Shown here piece after piece: positions 32,975 to 43,068 of a stretch of DNA of 64,000 nucleotides. Under the pieces are notes generated by a model. It had not been told where the DNA came from, did no database searches, and saw only the letters and a list, made by a program, of their open reading frames with translations. The stretch is from assembly GCF_009923995.1 (NCBI RefSeq), contig NZ_RFSK01000005.1, forward strand, positions 1 through 64,000, given 5' to 3'. The position numbers and the translations under genes are program-made. This DNA is from Janthinobacterium sp. (GTDB lineage: Bacteria > Pseudomonadota > Gammaproteobacteria > Burkholderiales > Burkholderiaceae_D). Every line of letters begins with the position of its first letter. Position 1 is the first letter of the stretch.

Positions 32975-33862
32975 TTACTTCTTGGCCGGAGCGGCTGCGC
33001 CGCTGCCCTTGAAGTACTTGAAGAATTCCGAGCTTGGATCGACCACCATCACGTCGCCCTTGTCCTTGAAGGTGGCGCGGTAGGCTTCCAGGCTACGGTA
33101 AAACTTGTAGAACTCCGGATTCTTGCCGAAGGCTTCCGCATAGATCTGCGACGCCTGGGCATCGCCCTCGCCGCGGGTCTTTTCGGCTTCGCGGTAGGCT
33201 TCGGCCAGGATCACCGTGCGCTGCTTGTCGGCGTCGGCGCGGATTTTCTCGGAGTCGGCCGAACCGGTCGACCGCAGTTCGTTGGCAACGCGCACGCGCT
33301 CGGACTTCATGCGGTCGTACACGGAGTTGTTGATCTGCTCGACGTAGTCGACGCGCTTCAGGCGCACGTCGACGATGCCCACGCCGATGGACTTGGCTTC
33401 CGCCGAGACCTTGGCCTGGATCGCCTCCATCACCTTGCCGCGCTGGCCCGAGATCACTTCGCGCACGGTGCGCTTGGTGATTTCATCGTTCAGGGCGGCC
33501 TTGACGATTTGCGACATGCGGTTGCGGGCACGGCCCTCATCGCCGCCGAAGCTGCGGAAATACAGCTTCGGATCGGTGATGCGCCATTTGACGAAGGCAT
33601 CGACGAGGATGTTCTTCTTCTCGGCCGTGATGAAGCGCTCCGGCTCCGGCGTGTCGATGGTCAGCACGCGCTTGTCCAGGTACATGACGTTCTGGAATGG
33701 CGGCGGCAGCTTGAAGTACAAGCCCGGGGTGCTGATCACTTCCTTGACCTCGCCCAGGGCGAAGACGATGGCGTATTTACGCTGATCGACGACGAACACG
33801 GTCGAGGACAGGAGCATGATCGCGATAAAGCCCGCGATCAGGGCGGCAACGATACGGTTCAT
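32975..33862 (-). CDS. hflC: Protease modulator HflC
   Basis: 295 residues. An N-terminal membrane anchor (IVAALIAGFIAIMLLSSTVFVV) is followed by a SPFH/prohibitin domain (about 20-190: YAIVFALGEVKEVISTPGLYFKLPPPFQNVMYLDKRVL, FVKWRITDPKLYFRSFGG) and a coiled-coil region (KIRADADKQRTVILAEAYREAEKTRGEGDAQ). With HflK it forms a large periplasm-facing cage around FtsH in the inner membrane and tempers its proteolysis. The ATG overlaps the hflK stop by one base (TAATG). Confidence 0.97.
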   Translation of the reverse strand: MNRIVAALIAGFIAIMLLSSTVFVVDQRKYAIVFALGEVKEVISTPGLYFKLPPPFQNVMYLDKRVLTIDTPEPERFITAEKKNILVDAFVKWRITDPKLYFRSFGGDEGRARNRMSQIVKAALNDEITKRTVREVISGQRGKVMEAIQAKVSAEAKSIGVGIVDVRLKRVDYVEQINNSVYDRMKSERVRVANELRSTGSADSEKIRADADKQRTVILAEAYREAEKTRGEGDAQASQIYAEAFGKNPEFYKFYRSLEAYRATFKDKGDVMVVDPSSEFFKYFKGSGAAAPAKK

Positions 33863-35157
33863 TAACGGCTCTCCCGTTCACGCGAAGAGCGGCTCTCGCG
33901 ACGCGAATTGACTTCTACTGTCTGCATGGCTTCCTGTGGCATTACGGTATTGGCTGCGGGTGCGGCCGCCGCTGCGCGCGCTGCCGCGGCCGAGGCGTCC
34001 GACGCCGCCTGCTGGGCGATCAACTTGTCGAGCGGCAGATACAGCAGGTTGCTGCCCGTCTTGGCATCGACCATGACCTTGCTGGCACTGCTGAACACCT
34101 GCTGCATGGTTTCCAGGTACATGCGGTCACGCGTGACGGCCGGCGCCTTCTGGTACTCGACCAGCACCTGCTTGAAGCGCGACGCGTTACCCGCGGCGTT
34201 CTCGGTCACCATGGAACGATACGCCTCGGCTTCCTGGATCAAACGGAATGCGGCGCCGCGCGCTTTCGGAATGACGTCGTTGGCGTAGGCCTGGCCTTCA
34301 TTCTTCTGGCGTTCACGGTCCTGGCCGGCCTTGACGGCATCGTCGAAGGCGGCTTGCACCTGCTCCGGCGGCTGCACGGCCTGCATCGTCACGTTGGTGA
34401 TGACGACGCCGACGTTGTAGCGGTCGAGGATCTGCTGCATCAGCTGCTGCGTTTCGTAGGCGACCTTCTCGCGTCCTTCATACAGGACGAAGTCCATCTT
34501 GCTGCGGCCGACCACTTCGCGGATCGCCGTTTCGGCGACCTGGCGCAAGGTATCTTCCTGGTCGCGCACGCTGAACAGCCAGGCCACCGGGTCTTTCAGG
34601 GTGTACTGCACCGCGAACTGGATATCGATGATGTTTTCATCGTCCGTCAGCATCAGCGATTCGCTGGCCTGCTTGTTGCGCAGCGACGTGCGATAACCCA
34701 CTTCCACCGTGCGCACCTGCGACACGTTGACGGTTTCGTCGGTCTGGAACGGGTACGGCCAGCGCCAGTTGAAACCGGCCGGCGTGGTGTGGCTGTATTT
34801 GCCGAACGTGAGCACGACGCCGCTCTGCCCCTCCTGCACGATGAAGGCGCCGCTGGCGAGCCAGATCAGCACGGCGATCACGCCGACGACGCCGGCCGTG
34901 ATGCCGGCGCCCTTCATGTCGGGGCGCGGGCCGCCGCTATTGTTGCCGCCATTGCCGCCGTTATCGGGACGGTTCTTCTGTCCGAAAAAGGCATTCAGGC
35001 GCTGATTGAAATCGCGCCACAGCTGGTCGAGGTCCGGCGGACCTTCGCCGGGCTTTTTGCCTTCTTGGGCTTTCTTGCCGTCGTCCTTGCGATTGCCCCA
35101 GCGGGGATCGTTCAGGGACAACTTCAAGCCTGTTTTTTTGAGTAGGGAGACAAGCAT
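33862..35157 (-). CDS. hflK: FtsH protease modulator HflK
   Basis: 431 residues. A Gly/Asn/Pro-rich cytoplasmic N-terminus (LNDPRWGNRKDDGKK onward) precedes a membrane helix (ITAGVVGVIAVLIWLASGAFIV, about 85-106), the SPFH domain (EGQSGVVLTFGKYSHTTPAGFNWRWPYPFQ), and a coiled coil that runs into an Ala-rich and then Arg/Ser/Glu-rich tail (RRESRSSRERESR). It partners HflC around FtsH. The start lies two bases from the hflX stop; spacing and overlap show one transcription unit hflX-hflK-hflC. The tail is longer than in enteric HflK. Confidence 0.96.
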   Translation of the reverse strand: MLVSLLKKTGLKLSLNDPRWGNRKDDGKKAQEGKKPGEGPPDLDQLWRDFNQRLNAFFGQKNRPDNGGNGGNNSGGPRPDMKGAGITAGVVGVIAVLIWLASGAFIVQEGQSGVVLTFGKYSHTTPAGFNWRWPYPFQTDETVNVSQVRTVEVGYRTSLRNKQASESLMLTDDENIIDIQFAVQYTLKDPVAWLFSVRDQEDTLRQVAETAIREVVGRSKMDFVLYEGREKVAYETQQLMQQILDRYNVGVVITNVTMQAVQPPEQVQAAFDDAVKAGQDRERQKNEGQAYANDVIPKARGAAFRLIQEAEAYRSMVTENAAGNASRFKQVLVEYQKAPAVTRDRMYLETMQQVFSSASKVMVDAKTGSNLLYLPLDKLIAQQAASDASAAAARAAAAAPAANTVMPQEAMQTVEVNSRRESRSSRERESR

Positions 35158-35159
35158 AA

Positions 35160-36383
35160 CTATCGTGTTCCGACTTGGGAGTGGGTGGAAAACCTATCGT
35201 CCTCGCCAGGCTCTTCGTCCTGGTCCGGGGCGGCGCCATCGTGCTGGTCGTGCTGACCGTCAAACTGATCTTCCTGCTGTGCCTCATCGTTCAGATACAG
35301 GTGGGCCGAACCGGGCGCCTTCCTGGCCATTTCGACAATGGCGTCGCGCAGCAGGTCGAGACCGCTGCCCTTCTGCGCACTGACGAACACGCGACTGATC
35401 GTAGCATATTCATCGCGTTCCACCGAAGGTTCCAGCCCTGCCGCATCGATCTTGTTCCACACAAGGATTTGCGGGATATGATCGGCGCCGATCTCTTTCA
35501 GGACCAGGTTGACCTGCTCGATCTGCTCCATGCGCACCGGCGACGCGGCGTCGACGACGTGCAGCAGCAGATCGGCATGGATGGTCTCTTCGAGCGTGGC
35601 GCGGAAGGCGGCCACCAGCTGGTGCGGCAGCTCGCGCACGAAGCCGACCGTGTCGGAGATCACCACATTGCCCACTTCCTGGCCCAGGTAAACCCGGCGC
35701 GAGGTGGTGTCCAGGGTGGCGAACAGCTGGTCGGCGACATACACGCCGGCCTTGGTCACGGCATTGAACAGGGTCGACTTGCCGGCATTGGTATAGCCGA
35801 CCAGGGACACCGAGAATGTGTGATTGCGGCCGCGCGCGCGGCGCTGCGTTTCGCGCTGCTTGTGCAGCTTTTCCAGGCGCGCGCGCAGGGACTTGACACG
35901 CTCGCCGATCAGCCGGCGGTCGGTCTCGAGCTGCGTCTCGCCGGGACCGCGCAAGCCGATACCGCCCTTTTGCCGTTCCAGGTGAGTCCAGCCGCGGATC
36001 AGGCGCGTGGCCAGATGCTGCAACTGGGCCAGCTCGACCTGCAGCTTGCCTTCGTGGCTCTTGGCGCGCTGCGCGAAGATGTCGAGAATCAGGCTGGTAC
36101 GGTCGAGCACGCGCACATTCAGGCGCTTTTCCAGATTGCGCTGCTGGGCAGGTGACAGGGCATGGTTGAAGATGACGATTTCCAGGCCATCGTTGACGAC
36201 GGCGTCGCCAATTTCATCGGCCTTGCCGCTGCCGACAAAATACGCGGAATCCGGACTGGAACGCTTGGCCGTGATGGTGGAAATCGGGTCCGCACCGGCG
36301 GAACGCGACAACAGCATGAGTTCCTCCATGCTGGCGGCAAAGTCGCTGTGACCGAAGTCAACCCCGACTAGTGCCGCGCGCAT
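35160..36383 (-). CDS. hflX: Ribosome-associated GTPase HflX
   Basis: 407 residues. The HflX N-terminal domain (ALVGVDFGHSDFAASMEELMLLSRSAGADPI, NLEKRLNVRVLDRTSLILDIFAQRAKSHEGKLQVELAQL) precedes a TRAFAC GTPase domain with G1 GYTNAGKSTLFN, the G3 DTVGFV and the G4 NKID. RGPGETQLETDRR is the conserved linker. HflX splits or rescues stalled 70S ribosomes. A short C-terminal extension (EDQFDGQHDQHDGAAPDQDEE) is acidic and His-rich. Lies between hfq (114-base gap) and hflK (2-base gap). Confidence 0.96.
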   Translation of the reverse strand: MRAALVGVDFGHSDFAASMEELMLLSRSAGADPISTITAKRSSPDSAYFVGSGKADEIGDAVVNDGLEIVIFNHALSPAQQRNLEKRLNVRVLDRTSLILDIFAQRAKSHEGKLQVELAQLQHLATRLIRGWTHLERQKGGIGLRGPGETQLETDRRLIGERVKSLRARLEKLHKQRETQRRARGRNHTFSVSLVGYTNAGKSTLFNAVTKAGVYVADQLFATLDTTSRRVYLGQEVGNVVISDTVGFVRELPHQLVAAFRATLEETIHADLLLHVVDAASPVRMEQIEQVNLVLKEIGADHIPQILVWNKIDAAGLEPSVERDEYATISRVFVSAQKGSGLDLLRDAIVEMARKAPGSAHLYLNDEAQQEDQFDGQHDQHDGAAPDQDEEPGEDDRFSTHSQVGTR

Positions 36384-36497
36384 GATGGCATCGGATACGT
36401 TGAGGCGGACGCCGACGCCGATGCAAACGCATCAGCGCCGCTGGCGCGGACGGGGGCGATGGGGAGTGAAAGGCGCTGGGCCGTCAAGCTCAACGCT

Positions 36498-36734
36498 TTA
36501 CTCCGCTTCAGATTCAATATTGAGATTGACGGCACGGGCCGGCACCACCGTCGAGATGGCATGCTTGTAGACCATCTGCGTGACCGTATTGCGCAGCAAT
36601 ACGACATATTGATCGAACGATTCGATATGGCCCTGCAATTTAATGCCATTGACCAGATAAATCGAGACAGGAACATGCTCTTTGCGTAATGCATTGAGGA
36701 ATGGGTCTTGTAACAGTTGCCCTTTGTTGCTCAT
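36498..36734 (-). CDS. hfq: RNA chaperone Hfq
   Basis: 78 residues. The Sm1 motif [41 protein letters not shown] and the Sm2 motif [11 protein letters not shown] are intact, with Q8, F42 and the KH pair that bind U-rich sRNA ends on the proximal face. The C-terminal tail after VPARAV is very short, as is normal in Betaproteobacteria. GGAG five bases upstream supports the start. Hfq hexamers pair sRNAs with mRNAs; hfq-hflX-hflKC order is conserved. Confidence 0.98.
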   Translation of the reverse strand: MSNKGQLLQDPFLNALRKEHVPVSIYLVNGIKLQGHIESFDQYVVLLRNTVTQMVYKHAISTVVPARAVNLNIESEAE

Positions 36735-36921
36735 AACAGCTCCGTTGTTTATGTTGTTGTGTAAGAATTGGAGGCGACTCGCTTGATTTCAAGTGCTCTC
36801 ACACCTTTCAAAGAGAGAAAGATGCATCGCAGCTACTGTAACCTGTTTTTGCGATCGCTGTCGCGCATGGCGCATTAACACTTTATTATTTCCGTGCAAA
36901 TGGCCCTATTTATTTGCTGTC

Positions 36922-36946
36922 GGCGCCGCATTATCTCTGCGGCGCC
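36922..36946. other. Stem-loop between der and hfq
   Basis: Perfect 9-bp stem GGCGCCGCA / TGCGGCGCC with a 7-base loop, 18 bases after the der stop. It is probably der 3'-end structure; the minus strand lacks a T run, so intrinsic termination is doubtful. The remaining 190 bases to hfq are AT-richer and should carry the hfq promoter. Confidence 0.5.
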
Positions 36947-36963
36947 TTAATATGCACTTAATT

Positions 36964-38310
36964 TTACTTGCTTGGCGTGCGCGCAAACGGGTTTTTACCC
37001 GTGCGCAACTCGATGCGCAGCGGCGTACCGACCAATGCAAACGTATCGCGGAAATGTTTTTCCAGATAGCGCTTGTACGGATCGCCCACGGCGTCGAGCG
37101 CATTGCCGTGAATCACGATCACAGGCGGGTTCATGCCGCCCTGGTGGGCATAACGCAGCTTCGGACGGATCGAGCCCTTGCGGCGCGGTTCCTGCTTCTC
37201 CACGGCCTCGATCAGGGCGCGCGTCAGCTTCGGCGTCGACAGGTCGCACATGGCTGCCGCATAGGCCGCGTTAAGCGACTTCATCAGCGGACCGATGTTG
37301 GTGCCCTTCAGCGCCGAAATGAAATGCATCTGCGCGAACGACAGGAAATCGAGCTTGCGGTCGATATCGATCTTGATTTCGTCGCGCTGGTGCGATTGCA
37401 AGCCATCCCATTTGTTCACGGCCACGACCAGTGCGCGGCCCGATTCCAGGATGAAGCCGGCGATATGCGCGTCCTGCTCGGAAATATCCTGCTGCGCGTC
37501 GAGCATCAGCACGACCACGTTGGCTTCGGAAATCGACTGCAGGGTTTTTACCACCGAGAATTTCTCGATCGCTTCGAATACCTTGCCGCGGCGGCGGATG
37601 CCGGCCGTGTCGATCAGCGTGTATTGCTGGCCATCGCGCTCGAACGGAATCTCGATCGAATCGCGCGTCGTGCCCGGCATGTCGAAGGCGATCACGCGCT
37701 CTTCGCCCAGCAGGGTATTGATCAGGGTCGACTTGCCCACGTTCGGACGGCCGACGAGGGCGATCTTGATGCCGCGGTCCGTCTTTTCCAGCTCTTCGGG
37801 CTCATCCGGACGCTGCGCGAAGGCCAGGTCCAGCATCACTTCAACGAGGTCGTTGACGCCGTCGCCGTGCGCCGACGAGATCGCATACGGATCGCCCATG
37901 CCCAATTCATAGAATTCGGACACGACGGCCGTATAGCGCATGCCTTCGCTTTTGTTAACCACCAGCAAGACCGGGCGGCCGCTCTTGCGCAGGAAGTCGA
38001 CGATGGTCTTGTCATGCGGGGTCAGGCCCTGGCGGCCATCCACGATGAACACCACCACGTCGGCCTCGGCCACGGCCTGCTTCGTCTGCAGTGCCATCTG
38101 GTGCATGATGCCTTCCTTGGCGACGGGTTCGAAACCACCCGTATCGATGACGAGGAAGGGACGTTCGCCGACACGGCCTTCGCCATAGTGACGATCGCGC
38201 GTCAACCCAGGCAAATCCGCCACCAGCGCATCGCGCGAGCGGGTCAGACGATTGAATAAGGTCGATTTCCCAACATTGGGTCGACCAACAAGTGCAATTA
38301 CCGGCTTCAT
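36964..38310 (-). CDS. der: Ribosome biogenesis GTPase Der (EngA)
   Basis: 448 residues with the family's two tandem G domains: the first P-loop [15 protein letters not shown] near residue 7 and the second [18 protein letters not shown] near 185, each with DTGG/DTAG G3 and NKSEG/NKWDG G4 motifs. A C-terminal KH-like domain includes [21 protein letters not shown]. Der acts in 50S subunit assembly. It is directly downstream of bamB (4-base gap), the order shared by most Beta- and Gammaproteobacteria. Confidence 0.98.
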   Translation of the reverse strand: MKPVIALVGRPNVGKSTLFNRLTRSRDALVADLPGLTRDRHYGEGRVGERPFLVIDTGGFEPVAKEGIMHQMALQTKQAVAEADVVVFIVDGRQGLTPHDKTIVDFLRKSGRPVLLVVNKSEGMRYTAVVSEFYELGMGDPYAISSAHGDGVNDLVEVMLDLAFAQRPDEPEELEKTDRGIKIALVGRPNVGKSTLINTLLGEERVIAFDMPGTTRDSIEIPFERDGQQYTLIDTAGIRRRGKVFEAIEKFSVVKTLQSISEANVVVLMLDAQQDISEQDAHIAGFILESGRALVVAVNKWDGLQSHQRDEIKIDIDRKLDFLSFAQMHFISALKGTNIGPLMKSLNAAYAAAMCDLSTPKLTRALIEAVEKQEPRRKGSIRPKLRYAHQGGMNPPVIVIHGNALDAVGDPYKRYLEKHFRDTFALVGTPLRIELRTGKNPFARTPSK

Positions 38311-38314
38311 TACA

Positions 38315-39460
38315 TTACTCGACCGCGAGAGCGGTCACTGTCCCTGATTGGGTTTGAAAAATCAAATTCGAACCGGCAACAACGGGAGCCGCAACAATCG
38401 GGCTGCCGTCGGTGCTGATCCGACCTATTAATGCGCCATCTTCCCGTGACAGGAAGTGGATATAACCCTGATAGTCGCCGACGGCGACGCTGCGGCCGAA
38501 GGAGGCCGGCGTCGACAGGCGGCGGCGTGCCAGCGCGTCATTCTTCCAGGCGCTCTGGCCGCCTTCGCGGCTGAACGCCACCACGGCGCCCTGGTCATCG
38601 GCGGTAAACACGAAACGCTGGTCGACGGCCACGCCCACGTCGGACGAGATCGGCTTGGTCCAGCGCGGCACGCCCGTGGCGGCGTCGAAGCAGCCCGCCT
38701 TGCCCTGGTACGTGACGGTGCACACTTCGCCTTCGAACACCACCGGCGTGCCGGCGATGTCGGAGACGCGCTCCAGTTCGGTGGCGCCGCGCGGTTCGCT
38801 GACGATGATCTCCCAGCGTACCACACCGGTGGCCGCCGTCAGTGCCAGCAGTTTGCCGCCCGGCTGGGCCACGTAGACGTTCGCGCCGCCCAGCACCATG
38901 CCCGGTGCATTGCGCAGGGTCAGTGCCGGCGTGGCGCGCTGCACGGTCCACTTGCGCTCGCCCGTCTTGGCGTCCAGGCCGACGATGCGGTTGTCCACGC
39001 TGCGCACCACCACCACGCCCTGCCCCACCACTGGCGGCGTCAGCACTTCGCTGGACGCCTGCGCCTTCCACAATTGCTTGCCATCGGCATCGAAGGCCAG
39101 CACGGCGCCCTTGGCGGCGCCCACGGCCACGACGCTGCCGTCGCTGCCGGCACCCGACGTGATGTCGCTGCCCGCCTTGATGCGCCACGCTTCACGGCCG
39201 CTGGCTGCATCGAGGCGCGCCAGCGCGCCATCGGCGCTGACCACGTACACGCTGCTGCCCGCCAGCGCCGGCGAGAACGCATACACGCCCGCCTTGCCGA
39301 TCGAATATTTCCAGGCGTCGCGCACGGCAAGGCTCGATTTTAACTCGACCAGCTTGGCTGGCTCGGTTTTCGGATCTTTCGAGGCGAACGGATTCCAGGA
39401 AGAGCAACCGGCCATCAGGGCCAACAGGCTTGCAGCTACCAGCTTTTCAGTGACACGCAT
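38315..39460 (-). CDS. bamB: Outer membrane protein assembly factor BamB
   Basis: 381 residues. A lipoprotein signal ([16 protein letters not shown]; lipobox LMAGC) and a PQQ-like beta-propeller of repeated blades ([69 protein letters not shown], and similar). BamB is the periplasmic lipoprotein of the BAM complex that inserts beta-barrel proteins. The ATG before RVTEKL is used; a 17-codon extension would bury the signal peptide. Follows yfgM (84-base gap). Confidence 0.95.
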   Translation of the reverse strand: MRVTEKLVAASLLALMAGCSSWNPFASKDPKTEPAKLVELKSSLAVRDAWKYSIGKAGVYAFSPALAGSSVYVVSADGALARLDAASGREAWRIKAGSDITSGAGSDGSVVAVGAAKGAVLAFDADGKQLWKAQASSEVLTPPVVGQGVVVVRSVDNRIVGLDAKTGERKWTVQRATPALTLRNAPGMVLGGANVYVAQPGGKLLALTAATGVVRWEIIVSEPRGATELERVSDIAGTPVVFEGEVCTVTYQGKAGCFDAATGVPRWTKPISSDVGVAVDQRFVFTADDQGAVVAFSREGGQSAWKNDALARRRLSTPASFGRSVAVGDYQGYIHFLSREDGALIGRISTDGSPIVAAPVVAGSNLIFQTQSGTVTALAVE

Positions 39461-39544
39461 AAGTGTTATCCAACCTTTTTCTTGTACTTGTAAGGGCAAG
39501 GCCGGCGGCAAAAACGCCGCGCGGCCGCACCATCAGTGTTCCTG

Positions 39545-40213
39545 TCAGGCGGCAGCCTTGTCAGCCTTGGCCTTGTCTTCCGGTACCGTACCGCCGATCG
39601 CTTCCAGTTTGACCTGGATCAATTGACGGCCTGGATTATTCTTGTCCGTCGCGGCTATCGCGGCCAGGTAGGCGGTGCGGGCATCGGCCAGCTTGTTTTG
39701 CGCCACCAGGATGTCGCCCTTGCGGTCGGCCACGGCGCCGGCAAATTGCGGCACGGTCGCCGTCGCCAGTACCTTCAGCGCTTCGTCGTAGGCTTTCTCA
39801 TCCAGCAGAACGCCGGCCAGGCGCAGCTTGGCGATGGCCTTGTACTCTTCCGTGCCATGCTCGGCCACCCATTGCAGCTGGGCCTTCGCCGTTTTCAGGT
39901 CGTTCGCGTCGAACGCCACCTTGGCCGCGGCCAGGGCGCTCATCTGCGCATACGCCGTGCCGCTGAAGCGCGACTGCATGTCGCCGGCGGCGCGCATCAC
40001 CTTGGCCGTATCCTTGGCGGTGATGGCGTTTTGCAGTTCATCGTACAGCTGGCCCGCTTGCGCCGCCTGCGTGCGCTGGTAGTACTGCCAGCCGGCCCAG
40101 CCGCTGTAGCCTGCCAGCGCCACGATCAGGACCCAGGAGGTCAGATTGCCATTGCGCTGCCACCAGGCCTTGAGGGTTGCCAGTTGTTCTTGTTCTTCGT
40201 GATCGTATGCCAT
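39545..40213 (-). CDS. YfgM family tetratricopeptide membrane protein
   Basis: 222 residues. A basic cytoplasmic N-terminus (YDHEEQEQLATLKAWWQRNGN) precedes one membrane helix (LTSWVLIVALAGYSGWAGWQYY) and periplasmic TPR-like helices (AQLYDELQNAI onward). This is the YfgM/ancillary SecYEG-translocon architecture, and the position between hisS and bamB is diagnostic. In E. coli YfgM works with PpiD at the translocon and affects the Rcs response. Ends in a short Lys/Ala tail. Confidence 0.92.
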   Translation of the reverse strand: MAYDHEEQEQLATLKAWWQRNGNLTSWVLIVALAGYSGWAGWQYYQRTQAAQAGQLYDELQNAITAKDTAKVMRAAGDMQSRFSGTAYAQMSALAAAKVAFDANDLKTAKAQLQWVAEHGTEEYKAIAKLRLAGVLLDEKAYDEALKVLATATVPQFAGAVADRKGDILVAQNKLADARTAYLAAIAATDKNNPGRQLIQVKLEAIGGTVPEDKAKADKAAA

Positions 40214-40267
40214 GGGTCGTCAGTTTTAATGAGTAGTTGATCGAGGGTGGAACGGTCTTGCTTCAAA

Positions 40268-41629
40268 TCAGTGGTGGTGATGCACGTGGCCGCCTGGGCC
40301 ATGGTCGTGGCCGCAATCGTGGTCGCCGATGATCTGGTCCACCACGTAGTCGACGACATCGTCGAACGGCACCGTATTCTGCTGCGCGCCCGCATCGGCT
40401 TCGCGCATGGCTTTCACCGTGGCGACATGGTTGGCGATTTCATCGTCGCCCAGGATCACGGCAAACGCCGCGCCGCTGGCATCGGCCTTCTTCATTTGCG
40501 TCTTGAAGCTGCCGCCGCCGTTGCTCGCTGCGCAATGTAGCACAACGTCCAGGCCCGCATCGCGAATCCGCTCGGCCAGCACGAAGGCTTGCAAGCCTGC
40601 CTGCTCGCCCTGGTGCACCAGGTAGACGTCGCACTGGGCCGGGGCTTCCGGCTCGGCCGCGTCCTTCATCAGCAGCACCAGGCGTTCCACGCCCATGCCG
40701 AAACCGACGGCGGGCGTCGGCTTGCCGCCGAACATTTCCACCATGCCGTCGTAGCGGCCGCCGGCGCAGACCGTGCCCTGTGCGCCCAGCTTGTCGCTGA
40801 CCCACTCGAACACGGTGCGGTTGTAGTAATCGAGGCCGCGCACCAGGCGTGGATTGATGGTGAACGGAATATTGTTGTGATTCAGGATCTTCTGCACGCC
40901 GTGGAAGTGGGCCAGCGATTCCTCGCCCAGGTAGTCCAGCAGCTTCGGCGCGCCATTGACCAGGTCCTGCATGGCAGGGTTCTTGGTGTCGAGGATGCGC
41001 AGCGGATTGCTGTGCAGGCGGCGCTTGGCTTCTTCGTCGAGCAGCTCGCTGTGGCTTTCCAGGTAGGCGATCAGGTCGGCGCGGTGGCGCAGGCGCTCGG
41101 CCGCGTCGCCGATCGAGTTCAGTTCCAGGCGGATGCCTTCCAGGCCCAGGTCATCCCACAGGCGGCGCGACAGCATGATGATTTCCGCGTCGATGTCCGG
41201 GCCCGTGAAGCCGATGGCTTCCACGCCGAACTGGTGGAACTGGCGGTAGCGGCCCTTCTGCGGACGCTCGTGACGGAACATCTGGCCCTTGTACCACAGG
41301 CGTTTCGGGCCTTCGTAGACGAGGTTATGCTCGACGACGGCGCGTACCACGCCGGCCGTGCCTTCGGGACGCAGGGTCAGGTTGTCGCCGTTCATCGAAT
41401 CGGTGAACGAATACATTTCCTTTTCCACGATATCGGTCACGGCGCCGATGGCGCGCGCGAACAGTTTCGTCTCTTCCACGATCGGCGTGCGGATTTGCTG
41501 AAAGCCATAGCTTTGCAGCACGGACTGCGCCGTGTTTTCAAACAATTCCCACAGCGGGGCGTCGGCGGGCAGCACGTCATTCATGCCTTTCACCGCGGTA
41601 ATTTTATCGAATTTCTTATTTTCGGACAT
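40268..41629 (-). CDS. hisS: Histidyl-tRNA synthetase
   Basis: 453 residues. Class II motifs: motif 1 region [15 protein letters not shown], motif 2 [20 protein letters not shown], histidine-binding [15 protein letters not shown], and motif 3 [14 protein letters not shown]. The C-terminal anticodon-binding domain (about 330-430) follows. An odd feature is a His-rich tail, eight histidines in the last 17 residues ([19 protein letters not shown]), absent from E. coli HisRS. It charges tRNA-His in the cytoplasm. In the order ispG-hisS-yfgM-bamB-der. Confidence 0.97.
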   Translation of the reverse strand: MSENKKFDKITAVKGMNDVLPADAPLWELFENTAQSVLQSYGFQQIRTPIVEETKLFARAIGAVTDIVEKEMYSFTDSMNGDNLTLRPEGTAGVVRAVVEHNLVYEGPKRLWYKGQMFRHERPQKGRYRQFHQFGVEAIGFTGPDIDAEIIMLSRRLWDDLGLEGIRLELNSIGDAAERLRHRADLIAYLESHSELLDEEAKRRLHSNPLRILDTKNPAMQDLVNGAPKLLDYLGEESLAHFHGVQKILNHNNIPFTINPRLVRGLDYYNRTVFEWVSDKLGAQGTVCAGGRYDGMVEMFGGKPTPAVGFGMGVERLVLLMKDAAEPEAPAQCDVYLVHQGEQAGLQAFVLAERIRDAGLDVVLHCAASNGGGSFKTQMKKADASGAAFAVILGDDEIANHVATVKAMREADAGAQQNTVPFDDVVDYVVDQIIGDHDCGHDHGPGGHVHHHH

Positions 41630-41712
41630 AGTATTCTTCTTTGCTTTAACTTGATTGTCGGATGACGCGCGTAACGCCTCGGCGGCCCCGCTAATCCGAC
41701 CTACCCGACCGA

Positions 41713-42987
41713 TTACGCGGCAACCGGTGCGGCTTTGCCATAATGGCTTTTAACATAATTCAAGACGATGTCCTGGAATTCCTCGACGATGCGCTCGCCG
41801 CGCAGGGTGACGACTTTTTCGCCGTCGACAAACACGGGCGCGGCCGGCGATTCGCCCGTGCCGGGCAGGCTGATGCCGATGTTCGCATGCTTCGATTCGC
41901 CCGGACCGTTGACGATGCAGCCCATGACGGCCACGTTCATCGCTTCCACGCCCGGATACGCTTTCTTCCATTCCGGCATCTGCTCGCGCAGGTAGGTCTG
42001 GATGTTGTCGGCCAGCTCCTGGAAGGTGGTCGACGTCGTGCGCCCGCAGCCAGGGCAGGCGATCACCATGGGCGCGAACTTGCGCAAGCCCATGGTTTGC
42101 AAGATTTCCTGGCCGACGATGACTTCACGCGTGCGGTCGCCGCCCGGTTCCGGGGTGAGCGAAATGCGGATGGTGTCGCCGATGCCTTCCTGCAACAGCA
42201 CGGCCAGGGCCGCCGTGGACGCGACGATGCCCTTGCTGCCCATGCCCGCTTCCGTCAGGCCCAGGTGCAGCGGATAGTCGCAGCGCTGCGCCAGTTCGCG
42301 GTACACGGCGATCAGGTCCTGCACGCCGGACACCTTACAGGACAGGATGATCTTGTCGCGGCCCAGGCCCAGCTCTTCGGCGCGCACGGCGTTTTCAATC
42401 GCCGACGTCACCAACGCCTCGTACATGACGGCTTGCGCCGGCCATGGTTCGGCGCGGCCCGCGTTCTCGTCCATGATGCGCGCCAACAAGGCCTGGTCCA
42501 GGCTGCCCCAGTTCACGCCGATGCGCACCGGCTTGTCGTAGCGGCACGCCGCTTCTATCATTTGCGCAAATTGCGTATCGCGCTTGGCGCCCTTGCCCAC
42601 GTTGCCCGGATTGATGCGGTACTTCGACAGCGCGCGCGCGCAATCGGGATAATCGTTGAGCAGGGTATGGCCGTTATAGTGGAAATCGCCCACCAGCGGC
42701 ACGTCGATGTCCATCTTGTCGAGCTGCTCGCGGATGTAGGGCACGGCCGCAGCCGCTTCCGGGCGGTCCACCGTCAGGCGCACCAGTTCCGAACCGGCAC
42801 GCGCCAGTTCCTTGATCTGGATCGCCGTGCCGATGGCATCGGCCGTATCCGTATTCGTCATCGACTGCACCACCACGGGGGCGTCGCCGCCCACCCAGAT
42901 CTGGCGCTGGCCGTGCGCGATCAGCACCTTGCGGCTGTCGCGCCGATCGGAAGGGCCGGAGCCGATCGCTGTTTTCGAAGTCGCCAT
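41713..42987 (-). CDS. ispG: 4-hydroxy-3-methylbut-2-en-1-yl diphosphate synthase (flavodoxin)
   Basis: 424 residues. The TIM-barrel part begins [22 protein letters not shown]. The [4Fe-4S] ligands are in [11 protein letters not shown] and in [16 protein letters not shown]. IspG reductively opens methylerythritol cyclodiphosphate in the MEP isoprenoid pathway. The protein has the insertion typical of proteobacterial IspG. Spaced 83 bases from hisS and 81 from rodZ on the same strand. Confidence 0.97.
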   Translation of the reverse strand: MATSKTAIGSGPSDRRDSRKVLIAHGQRQIWVGGDAPVVVQSMTNTDTADAIGTAIQIKELARAGSELVRLTVDRPEAAAAVPYIREQLDKMDIDVPLVGDFHYNGHTLLNDYPDCARALSKYRINPGNVGKGAKRDTQFAQMIEAACRYDKPVRIGVNWGSLDQALLARIMDENAGRAEPWPAQAVMYEALVTSAIENAVRAEELGLGRDKIILSCKVSGVQDLIAVYRELAQRCDYPLHLGLTEAGMGSKGIVASTAALAVLLQEGIGDTIRISLTPEPGGDRTREVIVGQEILQTMGLRKFAPMVIACPGCGRTTSTTFQELADNIQTYLREQMPEWKKAYPGVEAMNVAVMGCIVNGPGESKHANIGISLPGTGESPAAPVFVDGEKVVTLRGERIVEEFQDIVLNYVKSHYGKAAPVAA

Positions 42988-43068
42988 AATATTATCTTCT
43001 GAGTTTGCTTATTTAAACTACTTGCTTAACCGACTAATTTCAATGCCTGATTGATGCTTGTTTGATAA

